Notes: generated by a model not told the origin, from the letters alone. A stretch of 64,000 nucleotides of DNA from Zasmidium citrigriseum (GCA_002786025.1 NHNW01000099.1:1-64000), one strand, 5' to 3'; shown: positions 34,701 through 45,352, counted from the first letter of the stretch. Numbers and translations: made by a program.

Positions 34701-35222
34701 CACCCACTTGCCGACCAACGGATGGGAGGGCCGCATGCCGAAGTTCCTGTGATATCCCTGCAAGTCTTGGCCAACAGCTCATGCACAACATCGATACCAA
34801 GGCGCTTAAACCGAACCCGAGGTTGAGAATGTCGATCGGTTAAAGAAGTTCTCTTGGCCCTCTGAACACTTATAACCTCGTTGGCCCCTTCGAAAGTATC
34901 CCATCGACGACCACCTCATTTTCGCCACCCATCTCACGTGGATCCCCGGTCCCAGCCTAACGAAGAGATGGAGGCGGGTCTTCTCCGTAGCGAGAAGCCG
35001 GGCCTCCATTGGGGTTCGACGCCAGTCTCCAAATCTTTGATATGGAGCACCGAAGAAGGGCCTTGGACCACGCGCTGCCCGGTCGAATGCGAACACCGCA
35101 ACTTGCTTTGATGATACGGGACCCACGCGAGCTGTCTGACGACTGTGACGACGATCGATATGTTTTGTGCGCAGACCCGCTGGTCCTCGCGGGAAATCCG
35201 GCGAAAGAAGAATGCGAGGGAG
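31766..35222. other. 3.5 kb without a convincing gene
   Basis: Many short overlapping frames exist on both strands, but none has recognisable motifs, consistent intron structure or a homologue I know. The most protein-like is a small frame at 33658-33963, listed separately. The rest may be long UTR or promoter sequence of the flanking genes, or a non-coding transcript. Confidence 0.5.
33658..33963 (+). CDS. possible small hypothetical protein
   Basis: A 101-codon frame. Its later part (from the internal Met of MPSFARYFGFDLPEPAEEVE) has ordinary protein-like composition, while the first 40 codons do not. A pyrimidine-rich CTTGCCAG/GTAATC junction near 33700 could be a splice site, so the true start may differ. 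No domain is recognised. Low support. Confidence 0.2.
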   Translation: MPLPGAESAFLFSCQVINTQTVSHGSQRQKKDNSSIRLRKMPSFARYFGFDLPEPAEEVEARCPVLMPEVHGSLVSVVEQETFEPVSNRVSGENRRVLIEC

Positions 35223-35230
35223 TATATAAG
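35223..35230 (+). promoter_or_regulatory. TATA box of the beta-glucosidase gene
   Basis: TATATAAG lies 81 bp upstream of the start codon at 35304, a normal spacing for a fungal core promoter. Confidence 0.6.
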
Positions 35231-35303
35231 GATGGATAGGTAGGTTTCTGCCGCGGGTTTCTGGTAGGTTGCGTTTCCTCAAGCTTTCGTCTCTCTCGGC
35301 GCC

Positions 35304-38300
35304 ATGCGGTCTTCTTTTGCGGCGGCCTTTGCGGCTGCGGGTTTGGCGAGTGCTTATGATTATTCTAACCTCGCGGCTAGCAAGAATAACTATGGCTCTC
35401 CTGTAAGCTGCCTGATCAATCTCCTCGAAGACATCCGAGACTAATGGGGTGAGCAGTTCCCCAACACCACCTACCCAGAGTTCTACTCAGAGGATCCAGT
35501 GGTGATTGCAGGAAGCAATGCCTTCCAGCAGAGCCCACCGAAGTACCCTTCGCCATGGACTGAGGGTCTGGGTGACTGGGCTGAAGCTTATGAGAAAGCT
35601 CGCGACTTCGTCAGCCAGTTGACTCTTGTTGAGAAGGTCAACTTGACTACTGGTACTGGGTACGAAAAGCTGCAGAACACCCTGTCCGCTGCCCTTCTGG
35701 CTAATCGGATCTTCTAGATGGCAACTCGAACGCTGCGTCGGCCAAACAGGTGGCATCCCCCGCCTCGCCTTCCGCTCCCTCTGTCTGCAGGACAGCCCAT
35801 CGGGCATCCGTTTCGCCGACTATGTCTCTGTCTTCCCTGCTGGAGTGAATGTGGCAGCCACCTGGGATAAGAAGGCTGCTTTTGATCGTGGTGCGGCTAT
35901 GGGTAAAGAGCACAAGGGCAAGGGTGTTGATATTCAGCTTGCGGTATGGACGATACTCAAGATCATGGGTTTTGGCGGGCACTAACGAGGTGTTCAGCCT
36001 GTCGCTGGTCCACTTGGAAGAGTTCCTGAGGGTGCTCGTAACTGGGAAGGCTTCAGTCCTGAGTGCGTATTCGGAAGTTCCATTGAGGAAAGAGTAGCGA
36101 TGACTGACGATGAGCCTATAGCCCAGCACTGACCGGTGTGATGTTCGCCGAGAGTATCAAGGGTATTCAGAGTGAGGGTGTCATGGCTTGTGGCAAGCAC
36201 TACGTAAGTTAAAACTCAGCTCCTGGGAAACCCCTTAACCAAACAACTGACAATGGCAATACAGATCATGAACGAGCAAGATCACTTCCGCCTCGTACCT
36301 GATTCGGAAGCCTTTGGCTTCAACATCTCGGAGCCATTCTCAGCAAACCTTGACGATGAGACCCTTCACGAGATGTACCTCTGGCCTTTCGCCGATGGAG
36401 TCAAAGCTGGCGTTGCTTCGATCATGTGCTCCTACAACCAAGTCAACAACTCACAGGCTTGCCAGAACTCCTACCTCCTCAACTACGTCCTCAAGGGCGA
36501 ACTCGGTTTCCAGGGATTCGTCATGTCGGATTGGCTTGGCACCCACTCCGGTGTTGCCAGCACCCTTGCAGGTCTCGACATGACCATGCCCGGAGAGACG
36601 ACCGAATACAACAGCGTTGAGACCTGGTTTGGTGGTAACCTCACTGCTGCTGTCCTTAACGGCACCGTTCCCGCCTGGAGACTCGACGACATGGCCATGC
36701 GTATCATGGCTGGATTCTTCTACGTCGAGGGCGAGATTGAGAGAGATCCTATCAACTTCTCCTCATGGACCAAAGACACCTACGGTTACGAGCACTACTA
36801 CGTTGGCGAGGGCGGTATGACTCAAGTCAACGACCACGTCGATGTTCGCGGTGACCATGGCAAGCTCATCCGCAAGTGGGGTGCAGAGTCCACTGTCCTG
36901 CTCAAGAATGTCAACGGTGCTCTTCCTCTTACTGGCAAAGAGCCGCTGACTGCTGTCTTCGGTTACGATGCCGGTGGCAACCCAGATGGGCCTAACTCTT
37001 GCTCCGACAGAGGCTGCGACAACGGCACTCTCGCAATGGGTACGTACGACCATGGTTCTGACAAAAAATGCGTGCTAACATCGATTTCTGCAGCTTGGGG
37101 ATCTGGAAGCACTGACTTCAGCTACCTCGTTACTCCCGACACTGCCATTCAAAACGAAGTTCTCTCTGCTGGCGGCTCGTACGAATCTGTCCTCAATAAC
37201 TATGGACTGGACTACATTGGCCAGCTTGCCCGCCGCTCCAACGTCTCCATTGTGTTTGCCAACAGTGACGCTGGCGAGTGGTACCTTGAGGTCGATGGTA
37301 ATCTTGGTGACCGTAACAACCTTGTAAGTTACTTCGAACCATTCGTACTTCAAGCATGACTAACATACGTTGTAGACTTTCTGGCAAGGCGCCGACGATG
37401 CTGTTGCCCGTGTGGCTGGCAACTGCAGCAACACCATCCTCGTAATCCACTCCGTTGGACCAGTCGAGCTTGAGAAGTACAAGAACCACGAGAACATCAC
37501 TGCGATCCTCTGGGCCGGTGTACCTGGCCAGGAGACTGGTAACGCCATCGCTGATGTTCTCTACGGCCGCGTGAATCCAGGCGCCAAGCTTCCCTTCACT
37601 ATGGGCAAGGAGCGCAAGGACTGGGGCACCGACGTTCTCTACACCCCCAACGCTGACGTCCCTCAAATCGACTTCAAGGAGGGCAAGTTCATCGACTACC
37701 GTGTCTTTGATCATTACAACATCACCCCAACCTACGAGTTCGGTTACGGTCTCTCATACACCACCTTCGAGTACAGCAACCTAAAGGTCGCCAAAGTTAA
37801 CACCTCCGCCTACACTCCCTACAGCGGCGAGACCAAGGCCGCCCCAACCTTCGGCAACTTCAGCAAGAACCCAGCCGACTACGTCTTCCCAGCCAACTTC
37901 TCCCGCGTCTCGCTCTTCCACTACCCATGGCTTAACTCCACCAACCTCACCCTCGCCTCCGGTGACCCACACTACGGCCTCCCAGGCTTCATCCCCGAAG
38001 GCGCACAGGACGGCTCCGCCCAGCCAATCCACCCAGCAGGAGGTGCTCCAGGTGGTAACCCTAGCCTCTACGAGACCGTCTACCGCGTCGAATCCACCAT
38101 TACCAACACCGGCAAGGTCGGCGGCCACGAGGTTCCACAGCTCTACGTCTCCCGTGGCGGTCCTTACGATCCTGTGCGTGAGCTCAGAGGTTTCGACAAG
38201 CTGTACATTGAGGCTGGCAGCTCGGCGACTTTCACTTATGAGATTACGAGGAGGGACATTAGCTCTTGGAGCTCGGTGGAGCAGGATTGGTATGTCAGGA

Positions 38301-38368
38301 ACACGACTAAGAAGGTTTGGATTGGTCCTTCGAGCAGAGACCTTCCATTGACTGCTACGCTGCTGTGA
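35304..38368 (+). CDS. secreted GH3 beta-glucosidase (8 exons)
   Basis: Hydrolyses cellobiose and other beta-glucosides outside the cell. Exons: 35304-35402, 35457-35659, 35718-35943, 35998-36062, 36122-36203, 36265-37039, 37094-37323, 37376-38368. All introns are GT-AG of about 52-61 nt and the join gives an uninterrupted 890-residue protein. A signal peptide ([17 protein letters not shown]) starts it. Landmarks are GGIPRLAF, a substrate-binding KHY before IMNEQDHFR, the nucleophile Asp314 in GFVMSDW, the likely acid/base Glu545 in [18 protein letters not shown], and a C-terminal fibronectin III-like domain ([18 protein letters not shown] to the end). Length is close to Aspergillus BGL1-type enzymes. 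Confidence 0.93.
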
Positions 38369-38745
38369 TGAATGATGTGAGCAGGCCCTTTGATGGATAA
38401 CACTCAGAATCGCAGAGAAATCGAAGATCAATCATGCCCTTCAGGACAAGGCCAACCCGAGCTCTTGTACTTTTGATAATGATCCTGATTTCGGGAGACA
38501 CCTTCAAATCTGGCTTGAACGTACCACAGTCTCCAGACCTTTGGTTTGCTGTGCCTCGCACAAGAGCCGTTCACAACAGCTTCCAAACAAGTTTGATTGC
38601 TTCCACGAATGGACAGGTCTAGTAGACCAGCAAGCTATATGTTCGTATGCCGTAGGCTCCTGTTTGCCATTCAGTGCGAACATACATCATACCTTCGAGA
38701 CACCCTTTACTAGTTGGAAAGACTTCTGACCGGTGGCGGTTCAGA
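38369..38745. promoter_or_regulatory. intergenic between beta-glucosidase and small secreted protein
   Basis: 377 bp that must hold the terminator of the GH3 gene and the promoter of the cysteine-rich gene. No clear TATA box or other signal was recognised. Confidence 0.4.
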
Positions 38746-39003
38746 ATGTATCACGGCATTTTGGCGATCCTCCTCGCGTCTTCCTTGTGGCACGGTATCC
38801 CTATGGCCTCTCCAACTGGCGGTCTGAGTCTCGAACCGCAGTCTCATTCTTTCTGCTGCAAGAAGGGAGCAGCATGTGGTAGTATCTACTGCAAGATTGG
38901 TTGCACGGTAAGTGCAAGTAAACCTGCCAACCAAGATCGCTCGCTGAAGTGAATCAAGGGCCACTGTGACAAGCCAGGGTGGGAGTGTTGTAAGACTGCG
39001 TGA
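38746..39003 (+). CDS. small secreted 8-cysteine protein (2 exons), effector-like
   Basis: Exon 1 38746-38907 and exon 2 38959-39003 are joined across a 51-nt GTAAGT...AAG intron in phase 0, giving 68 residues. The first about 21 residues (MYHGILAILLASSLWHGIPMA) look like a signal peptide. The mature part is short with eight Cys, beginning FCCKKGAACGS and ending GWECCKTA, in the pattern CC-C-C-C-C-CC suggesting four disulfides. No family is recognised. Small secreted cysteine-rich proteins in plant-associated fungi often act as effectors or antimicrobial peptides; that role here is inference. It lies 377 bp downstream of the secreted beta-glucosidase on the same strand. Confidence 0.6.
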
Positions 39004-39120
39004 GTAGTTCATAGGTTCGCATCATTTCTGCATTGTTAAGAACTTTGCTGATCACTGACATTTCGCAAAGGGTCTGCCAGCAGATAATTACCAGTACGAA
39101 CCCATACAAAGACCTCGCCC

Positions 39121-39774
39121 CTAATCAAACGGATCAATCGCCATATCATCCTCATACTCCGCCCTTTCCCACTCCTCTCCATCCAACCCCCAATCCTCAT
39201 TAAACCTCACCGCAAGCGGCCTCAACCCCATCACCGCCCTCTCAACACGCTCCCACTCCAACGCCCTCCCCTCCACCGCAATGCCCGCCATGGCCTTCAC
39301 CACGTCCGCCGTCGTCCAGAGCAGCTCACGAGTGGGCTCCACACCCTTGCTCCTCCCCTCCCAGATCTGCCTCGCCCAGATCATCAAGTTCTCCCAACGC
39401 GGCCGTTGGCGATACTCCGCGCGAATTGTAACGTCTCCATACTTGGACGTATGGCGATGGAAGGCACCCAAAAGAGAGGCGTCGAGGGAGGTCACGGCAA
39501 TCTCGAAGGTGTTGTTGAGGTAGTATATACCGGTTGCTTCATGCCTGATTTGGCGGTTGACAGATATCAAGCCTGGTGGTTTTGTGTTGAGGGTTGTTGT
39601 GATGAGGATTGGGTTGGGGTGAATCAAGGCTTCTTCGTAGATGCGGTTGCGCAGCTCCGCGGAGAGGGAGAAGAAGGTGGTTTGTTTGCGTTGGTCTGCT
39701 GATCTCAATGAGAGATCAATGGGTGAGGATTGGGCGTGTGCATCGATGGACTCTGGGAGTTGCATTATTGACAT
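39121..39774 (-). CDS. 2EXR-like fungal protein
   Basis: 217 residues. The N-terminal half carries FFSLSAELRNRIYEEAL (about 34-50) and GLISVNRQIRHEATGIYY (about 68-85), the signature of the large fungal family often annotated as 2EXR or F-box-like domain proteins, whose biochemical role is unknown. The C-terminal half is acidic and Trp-rich. No signal peptide or membrane segment is seen. Intronless, with a clear ATG. It faces the MFS transporter gene across 862 bp, so the two may share a bidirectional promoter. Confidence 0.75.
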   Translation of the reverse strand: MSIMQLPESIDAHAQSSPIDLSLRSADQRKQTTFFSLSAELRNRIYEEALIHPNPILITTTLNTKPPGLISVNRQIRHEATGIYYLNNTFEIAVTSLDASLLGAFHRHTSKYGDVTIRAEYRQRPRWENLMIWARQIWEGRSKGVEPTRELLWTTADVVKAMAGIAVEGRALEWERVERAVMGLRPLAVRFNEDWGLDGEEWERAEYEDDMAIDPFD

Positions 39775-40636
39775 TGTGAATCAATCTCAGTACTTGCTTC
39801 TAGAGGATGAGTCTCTTTTCGATGGCATAGTGGAACTAGACATCAGTGGGGACAATGAAAAGTAGCATACATCATCGTGTACGTGGGCGCGATGACTCAA
39901 TTTCGTCAAGTTCCTTCGCAAAGATGCCGTGACGTTCAGCGTTGTTCGTTTCGAGACAAGCTGAAGTGGCTGGGGCGACTTCCCAGCCTCCCCCTTTTTT
40001 GCCAACAAGACGACCACCTTCCTATTATCTTCGGATGGCGGACCTCATCGACCTCACATTGAACACACAGAGCTCACCGTTGCTGATCATCTTCAGTCGC
40101 TCAATATTTCTTCGCGCCGTCGACCGGAGTAGTGCCTCTCGATGCAATCAGGACGTAATACCGAGTACATCGAAACCGAGTTGGAGACTGAACATTGTCG
40201 CAGAGATGCTCAGTACTCTCTAGGCTAATGAAAGGTAGGCGCATGAAGTCATTGCTAAAGAGCTGATGAAGAGAACGCACTCGCCGTTGAAGTCTTTCCA
40301 CTCTTCCCCGGAAGGCCTCCGAACAAGGTCACCTTATCGCGACCACAAGGATGCCAATCTCTACTCCACCGGAGTCGTGGAGAGATGCATGGAGCTTGGC
40401 GGCAACAATCTGGAGATATGGTCGGTTTCGGTTGGCCTTCCATGCATATCAACAGATAGGCCAAATGCCGATCTACAATTGGTCCTGGACCTACCTTACC
40501 GTTTCCTGGACCTGCATTCATCTCTCTTGGACGACGGGGTGTACGGTCCGTTTCCTAGTGATATATCCCATGGTCGCTGTGAGACTCTGACTGCTACTGT
40601 AACCATTCCTGAGTTGTCCATTTCCTCTGGCGCGAA
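39775..40636. promoter_or_regulatory. divergent intergenic region
   Basis: 862 bp between the start codons of the 2EXR-like gene (-) and the MFS gene (+). It presumably contains both promoters. A 196-codon frame here that overlaps the MFS start was judged spurious. Confidence 0.4.
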
Positions 40637-42383
40637 ATGGCTAACGACTTGGACACCGTTGAACAGGCGAGCAATGCCGGAGACAACATCACTGAGAAGG
40701 AGAAGAACGATGTCGAGGTCACTGCAGCGCCTTCAATCGCTGAAGGCATCGTCACTGAGAAGATCGCTCTCGACACTGTTGAGGCCGAGCATGAGTACAC
40801 ACAAGCCGACTATCGGAAGCTCCTGTGGAAGATCGACCTCTGCCTACTGCCTTTGATGTGGTTCTGCTATGGCATGCAACAAGCCGACAAAACGGCGACG
40901 AGTGTCATGTCCGTCTTTGGGATCAGGACGGATACCAATCTCGAGGGGCAACAGTTCTCCTGGCTGACGACTATCTTCTACGTAAGCGATCAAACCCAAA
41001 AGGCTTTGCTTCGTGTACTTACACCCCCTCTCCCAGCTTTCATACCTCGTCGCCGAAGCTCCAGGCAACTATCTCATCCAAAAGTTCCACGTGGGCCGTT
41101 TCCTAGGGGTCTGCGTTATGATCTGGGGCGTCATCGTCCTCTGCATCGGCTTCACGCACAACTGGGCCGGACTCATGGTCCTTCGATCCCTCCAAGGCGT
41201 CTTCGAATGTACAATCTCTCCCACGTTCCTTCTCATCACAGGGTCTTTCTACACAACTCGAGAGCATACCCTCAGAGCCGTCATCTGGGGAACGGCGAAC
41301 GCTGGCATGAACGTCGTCACGGGTCTGATCAACTACGCGATTGGAGATGCCGCAAACGAGCACCCTTCTGGTCTCCGTGCATGGAGAGGCATTGCCTTCT
41401 TCCTCGGCGGCTTTACAGTCTTCCTCGGTATTCTCGTGTTCTTCATCCTTGGGACTCCTCGTGAGGTTCTCTGGCTGAATGAGCGAGAGAAACGCATGGC
41501 CGCGGCGAGAGTCGTAAGCAACCAGACCGGATCCGATCGACAAAAGCATGCAGAGTGGAAGTGGAGTCAGGTCACGATTGCGTTGAAGGATCCTCAGACG
41601 TATTTCTTCTTCTTTACTAACTTTGCTTTTGCGATACCGAATGGTGGCACTACGACGTTTGGGAATCTGGTGTACAAGTCCTTTGGCTTTACGTCTGAGG
41701 AGACGCTGACGAAGGGCACGATACCGCAGCATGGGTTCTCGATCTTGTGGTTTTTGTTGGCTGGGGTTACGTGCTATCGATGGAAGAACCTGAGATGTAA
41801 GCCGGCTTCACTATGATGTACTCCGGTGAAATGCTGACTACTTTCCAGTTTGGTGGATGATGTTCTCTCTTCTACCGGCTTTCTCAGGCATGCTGGCGCT
41901 TGCTCTGCTTCCGAAAGATCGATTGCTGTGGACAAGATGGGGTCTGTACCTGATGACAACAACTGGGACTTTGCCGGGTCTACGTAAGTCACGATCATCC
42001 TTCGAGTATGATCTAGAGCTAATCGACCATCAGTAATGTGGACAATGCTCCCCTCCAACGTCGCCGGCCGAACTAAGAAATCGATCACAGCCACGGGGCT
42101 CTTTATCGGCTACTGTGCTGGTAACGCCACTGGAGCCCAGCTCTTCCGAGAGAAAGACGCCCCTGACTACATCCCTGGTTTGACCGGCTGTGCTGTTGTC
42201 TACGGTATTGAAGTCATGCTGATGTCTCTGTGGCGGACTTGGTACTGGTATCAGAACAAACGCAGGGATCAGAAGGTGAGGGAGTTGGGACTGACCCACG
42301 AGGAGTGTCGGAAAATGGGCATGGTGGCTGCTGAGGAGGATGTGACGGATTTTGAGAATGTGCATTTTCGGTATCAGATGTGA
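40637..42383 (+). CDS. MFS transporter, Dal5/anion:cation symporter type (4 exons)
   Basis: Exons 40637-40981, 41037-41796, 41849-41983 and 42034-42383; introns of 50-55 nt with GTAAGY donors and CAG acceptors; the join gives 529 residues. Members of this subfamily (allantoate permease Dal5, nicotinic acid permease Tna1, pantothenate Fen2) bring small organic anions across the plasma membrane. The sequence has an acidic cytosolic N terminus, then KIDLCLLPLMWFCYGMQQAD in helix 1, FSWLTTIFYLSYLVAEAPGN, a GRFLG loop after helix 2, and RSLQGVFECTISP in helix 4. About 12 helices are readable. Substrate cannot be told from sequence. Confidence 0.88.
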
Positions 42384-42693
42384 GAGTGTTGGGTCTTGCA
42401 ATGATGATGCCATGTCCTGGGAAGTCGGGTGTGAGCAATGGAACAAGGGCATTAATATTGTTGTCAAGGGACTGAACACAGATATCATGTCTGCTACTTA
42501 AGGATACCCAAGCAGAGTTTTCTTGATATTTATCCTCTCGTTCGTATCACATTCATCATCAGTATGGTTTCCTTCGACCAATTGTGGCAATGGCACCGCT
42601 CCTTGATTTCGACGCCCATTAGATTCGCCTGTTGAGAAATGCTCCCGATAGATCATGTTGAGGTTACATGTCCAAAGCAAGTCTCGCCTGCCA
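42384..42693. other. convergent intergenic region
   Basis: 310 bp between the 3' ends of the MFS gene (+) and the two-repeat secreted protein gene (-). It presumably holds both polyadenylation regions. No gene is seen. Confidence 0.5.
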
Positions 42694-43497
42694 TCAAGCC
42701 TCAACACACGTAAAGTTTTTCACCATTGCTGTCTTCAGCTGGGTCTGAATGTACCCGACATCTATCCCTTGATCGAATTCAGCCGTGATGTGTCCATCCT
42801 CGCCCGTAAAACACTTCCACGACTTGTCCCAGTCGCCATCGTGACCGATGCAGTCATTGTACATAGACTGACAGTAAACCTGAAAGAGCTCATCCTTGTT
42901 GTCAGGGGTAATGCCGATCGACACACGATAGTGGTTGGATTCATCGCTCGCCTTTTCCCAGGTGCATTTCCAGGTCTTGTCGTCCACAGGTCCCGCGCCA
43001 GTCAGATAGGTGGAACGCTTTCTGCTCGATGACTGCTCTCCACAAGAGAACTTCTGCTTCATTGCCTTGAACATGCAGTCTTCCACGTATTCAAGGCTAG
43101 GCGCCTGGACGAACTCTGCGGCGATTTTGCCGTCTTCTCCCCTTCCGCAATCCCAACCGTCATCGTATCTTGAGTCGGAGTGAATGCAGTTGTCCCAAAT
43201 ACCCCTGCAGAAGATATCCAGCTGATCATCGTTGTCCGGTATGACACCAATGGAGACGCGGTAGCGGTTTTTGTCAAACTCTGCACCAAGAATGGCTGCA
43301 AACGCTCCGCCCGCCTCGCCCGCCTCTCCCGGCTTGGACTCCTTTTCCCATGTACAAATGTTCTCATAGTCTTCCACTGGCCCTGCACCAACAGTAACAT
43401 CTTGGCGCTTCATCGGAACGGCCTGGTTGGTAGTGGGAACAGCCGTGGCTATACCGATTGATATCAGGGAACCTGTGATGACACTTGTGAAGTACAT
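42694..43497 (-). CDS. secreted two-repeat cysteine-rich protein with Kex2-type sites
   Basis: 267 residues with an N-terminal signal peptide (about 1-19). Two homologous repeats follow, at about 32-153 and 162-265. Each begins with a GAGPV[ED]D stretch and continues with CTWEK, YRVSIG, PDN and GEDG motifs. A dibasic Lys-Arg immediately precedes each repeat (30-31 and 160-161, the second within RKR), matching Kex2 protease sites. The precursor may therefore be cut into two related peptides. Repeat 1 has six Cys (48, 97, 104, 117, 141, 152); repeat 2 has five, lacking the counterpart of Cys141. No family is recognised. Intronless. Confidence 0.75.
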   Translation of the reverse strand: MYFTSVITGSLISIGIATAVPTTNQAVPMKRQDVTVGAGPVEDYENICTWEKESKPGEAGEAGGAFAAILGAEFDKNRYRVSIGVIPDNDDQLDIFCRGIWDNCIHSDSRYDDGWDCGRGEDGKIAAEFVQAPSLEYVEDCMFKAMKQKFSCGEQSSSRKRSTYLTGAGPVDDKTWKCTWEKASDESNHYRVSIGITPDNKDELFQVYCQSMYNDCIGHDGDWDKSWKCFTGEDGHITAEFDQGIDVGYIQTQLKTAMVKNFTCVEA

Positions 43498-44404
43498 GGT
43501 TCTCTGTCTCCGATGCTGGCTGGAGACACGGATGTGACAGTCGAAGATGGCAGCACGCAGGATAGAGCTCGTCGTAATAGTTCAGAGTGGCTGTGTGCAG
43601 CCCTAATTGTTTATCAGATCGTTCCTGTCTCGATGTTGACGGGGGACAGCGTGTCTCGGTCCAAAGTCGATCAAAGTTGACGTCTCAGGAGCCGAGGGGG
43701 CAAAGAGTTTCTCTGTTCGTGGAGATCGTTTGGTAGTTGATTGCAATGCCTTGCTGTCTTCGATGGTGGTTGACAATTTCAAGAATACTGCTCCAGTACA
43801 CGGAGCAGCTTAAAACGCTTTGGTTCCTCTCTCGGCTGACGTGGAAGCGTGAGTGATTGATTTGGCACGCTTCGCCAAGAGCATGTCTGCCAACGCATTT
43901 TTGTAGCATGAGCTGGCCCCTGAGCATGGGGCGACAGTAGCTACTGATCGGAACAGACAGCACATCGGTCAGTGGGCCATGAGGGAACGTCTTACCCACA
44001 AGCTGCGCGTCATTTCCATTGATGAGGTCGCGCGTGAGGTAACGACATTGACGTTGCCATAATTTTTATGACCGTCGCATCCCGAGATCATGTGGAACCG
44101 AGCTCAGATGTGTCTTGGTCGTCAAGGATCGAGACAGTTGTTCCAGCTTCCTGGTCTTGCATCAAGGTCTCTCAGGGGTCACACCTCTGAGACACCTTTG
44201 TCGAGGTTGACTTAACAAAGAATCTCCACAATGACCTTGTCTCGCATGTTAGCTATCTTCCAATCCCAGGGGCCATTTAACAATACTGAACGTACTTCAT
44301 GCCCTTCATAGCAAATAAAATCCATCTGCAGCTCGAGTTTACCCTATCACAGTCAGCCACAGCAAACGAGCAGGCGTCTCTGTCTAAGCATACCTTCGCC
44401 AACA
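43498..44404. promoter_or_regulatory. divergent intergenic region
   Basis: 907 bp between the starts of the two-repeat secreted protein (-) and RING member 3 (+). It presumably carries both promoters. An AATAAAA word near 44314 lies about 90 bp before the RING start. No gene is seen. Confidence 0.4.
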
Positions 44405-45352
44405 ATGCCCTCTCGAACCGACTTCCTCAACGGGCTAATCCCCATCACAACACCCAACGAAGACGACAACTGCCCCATCTGTTTCGAACCACTGACAGAT
44501 CCAGTCAAACTTGCGACCTGCACCCACATCTTCGATCGAGAATGCATAACAATCTGGTTCCAAGGCCCCCAGCACAACACCTGTCCCACCTGTCGAGCCG
44601 TATGCTTCGATATATCCGCAGATCAGGACGAAATAACCGAACTCGAACTTCGTAGAAGACCTCAACCCGGATCACAAGCCGCAAGAGCCGGGATCCGTCG
44701 AGCCTTGCGCGTATCTGGTCTCCAGGAGAGTCGTTCGCCGCAGCGCACGACGATGGATACATTTGGCCTTGGGGATTTCTCTGAGGAGGAGATGTACCAG
44801 GCTAGTGCCGACATTGCGGACTATACCCGCAGCGGCGGAGGGACTACCGACCAAGGTGAGTTGTTCGTCAACACGGCAGATGGAGGACGAGATGTCGTGC
44901 AGGGAATGGTCGACCTAAACACCACCAATCCGCTCTTGCTCGCTCGAATAGTCGCCATCGTGCACTTCATCATCGCTCTTCGGGCCGGAGGCAGCGAGGA
45001 GTACACTGAGCAGAATCGTCGAGACTTGGCGTTCCTGATGACTGTCCTTGGCCCCATCCTGAAGGACATCGACGGCATGATCTGCGACATTAACCTCCTG
45101 GCTGGTGAATTACGACGCAGAATCATGGAACGGCTTGCTGAAGATGGCCACGAGATTCAGAGTCCTGTCTTTGGGCCTCGCTGGATTGATGGCCGTCTGA
45201 ATATGTGTAAGCAGGATTTCGAGTGTGTTCTGGATTATGTCGGGTACTTCTGCTTCAAGGAGCAGCAAGAAGCGGATCGAGGCTTTCGTGCGGCGGAACA
45301 GCTGTGGCAGGGTGCTGAGGATTGGGTCTCTCGCAGTTGTTCGGTCATGTAG
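44405..45352 (+). CDS. RING-finger protein, family member 3, Cys-to-Asp ligand
   Basis: 315 residues, probably a ubiquitin ligase. The start MPSRTDFLNGLIPI matches the conserved N terminus of members 1 and 2. RING ligands are Cys23, Cys26, Cys39, His41, Asp44, Cys47, Cys60 and Cys63: the fifth ligand is Asp (THIFDREC) where the others have Cys. Asp can serve as a zinc ligand in some RING proteins, so the fold may be kept. The C-terminal region aligns more loosely with the other two (LGPILKDIDG, helical basic stretch, CVLDYVGYFCFKEQ). No intron. It lies about 16.6 kb from member 2 and on the other strand. Confidence 0.82.
   Translation: MPSRTDFLNGLIPITTPNEDDNCPICFEPLTDPVKLATCTHIFDRECITIWFQGPQHNTCPTCRAVCFDISADQDEITELELRRRPQPGSQAARAGIRRALRVSGLQESRSPQRTTMDTFGLGDFSEEEMYQASADIADYTRSGGGTTDQGELFVNTADGGRDVVQGMVDLNTTNPLLLARIVAIVHFIIALRAGGSEEYTEQNRRDLAFLMTVLGPILKDIDGMICDINLLAGELRRRIMERLAEDGHEIQSPVFGPRWIDGRLNMCKQDFECVLDYVGYFCFKEQQEADRGFRAAEQLWQGAEDWVSRSCSVM

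Noticed and set aside
40266..40856. A 196-codon + strand frame overlapping the MFS start
   Set aside because: It overlaps the MFS N terminus in another frame and has no recognisable motif. It is probably promoter and leader sequence.
35304..42383. A secondary-metabolite or dedicated catabolic gene cluster
   Set aside because: No backbone synthase or pathway regulator is present, and neighbouring genes have unrelated roles. Co-location alone is weak evidence.
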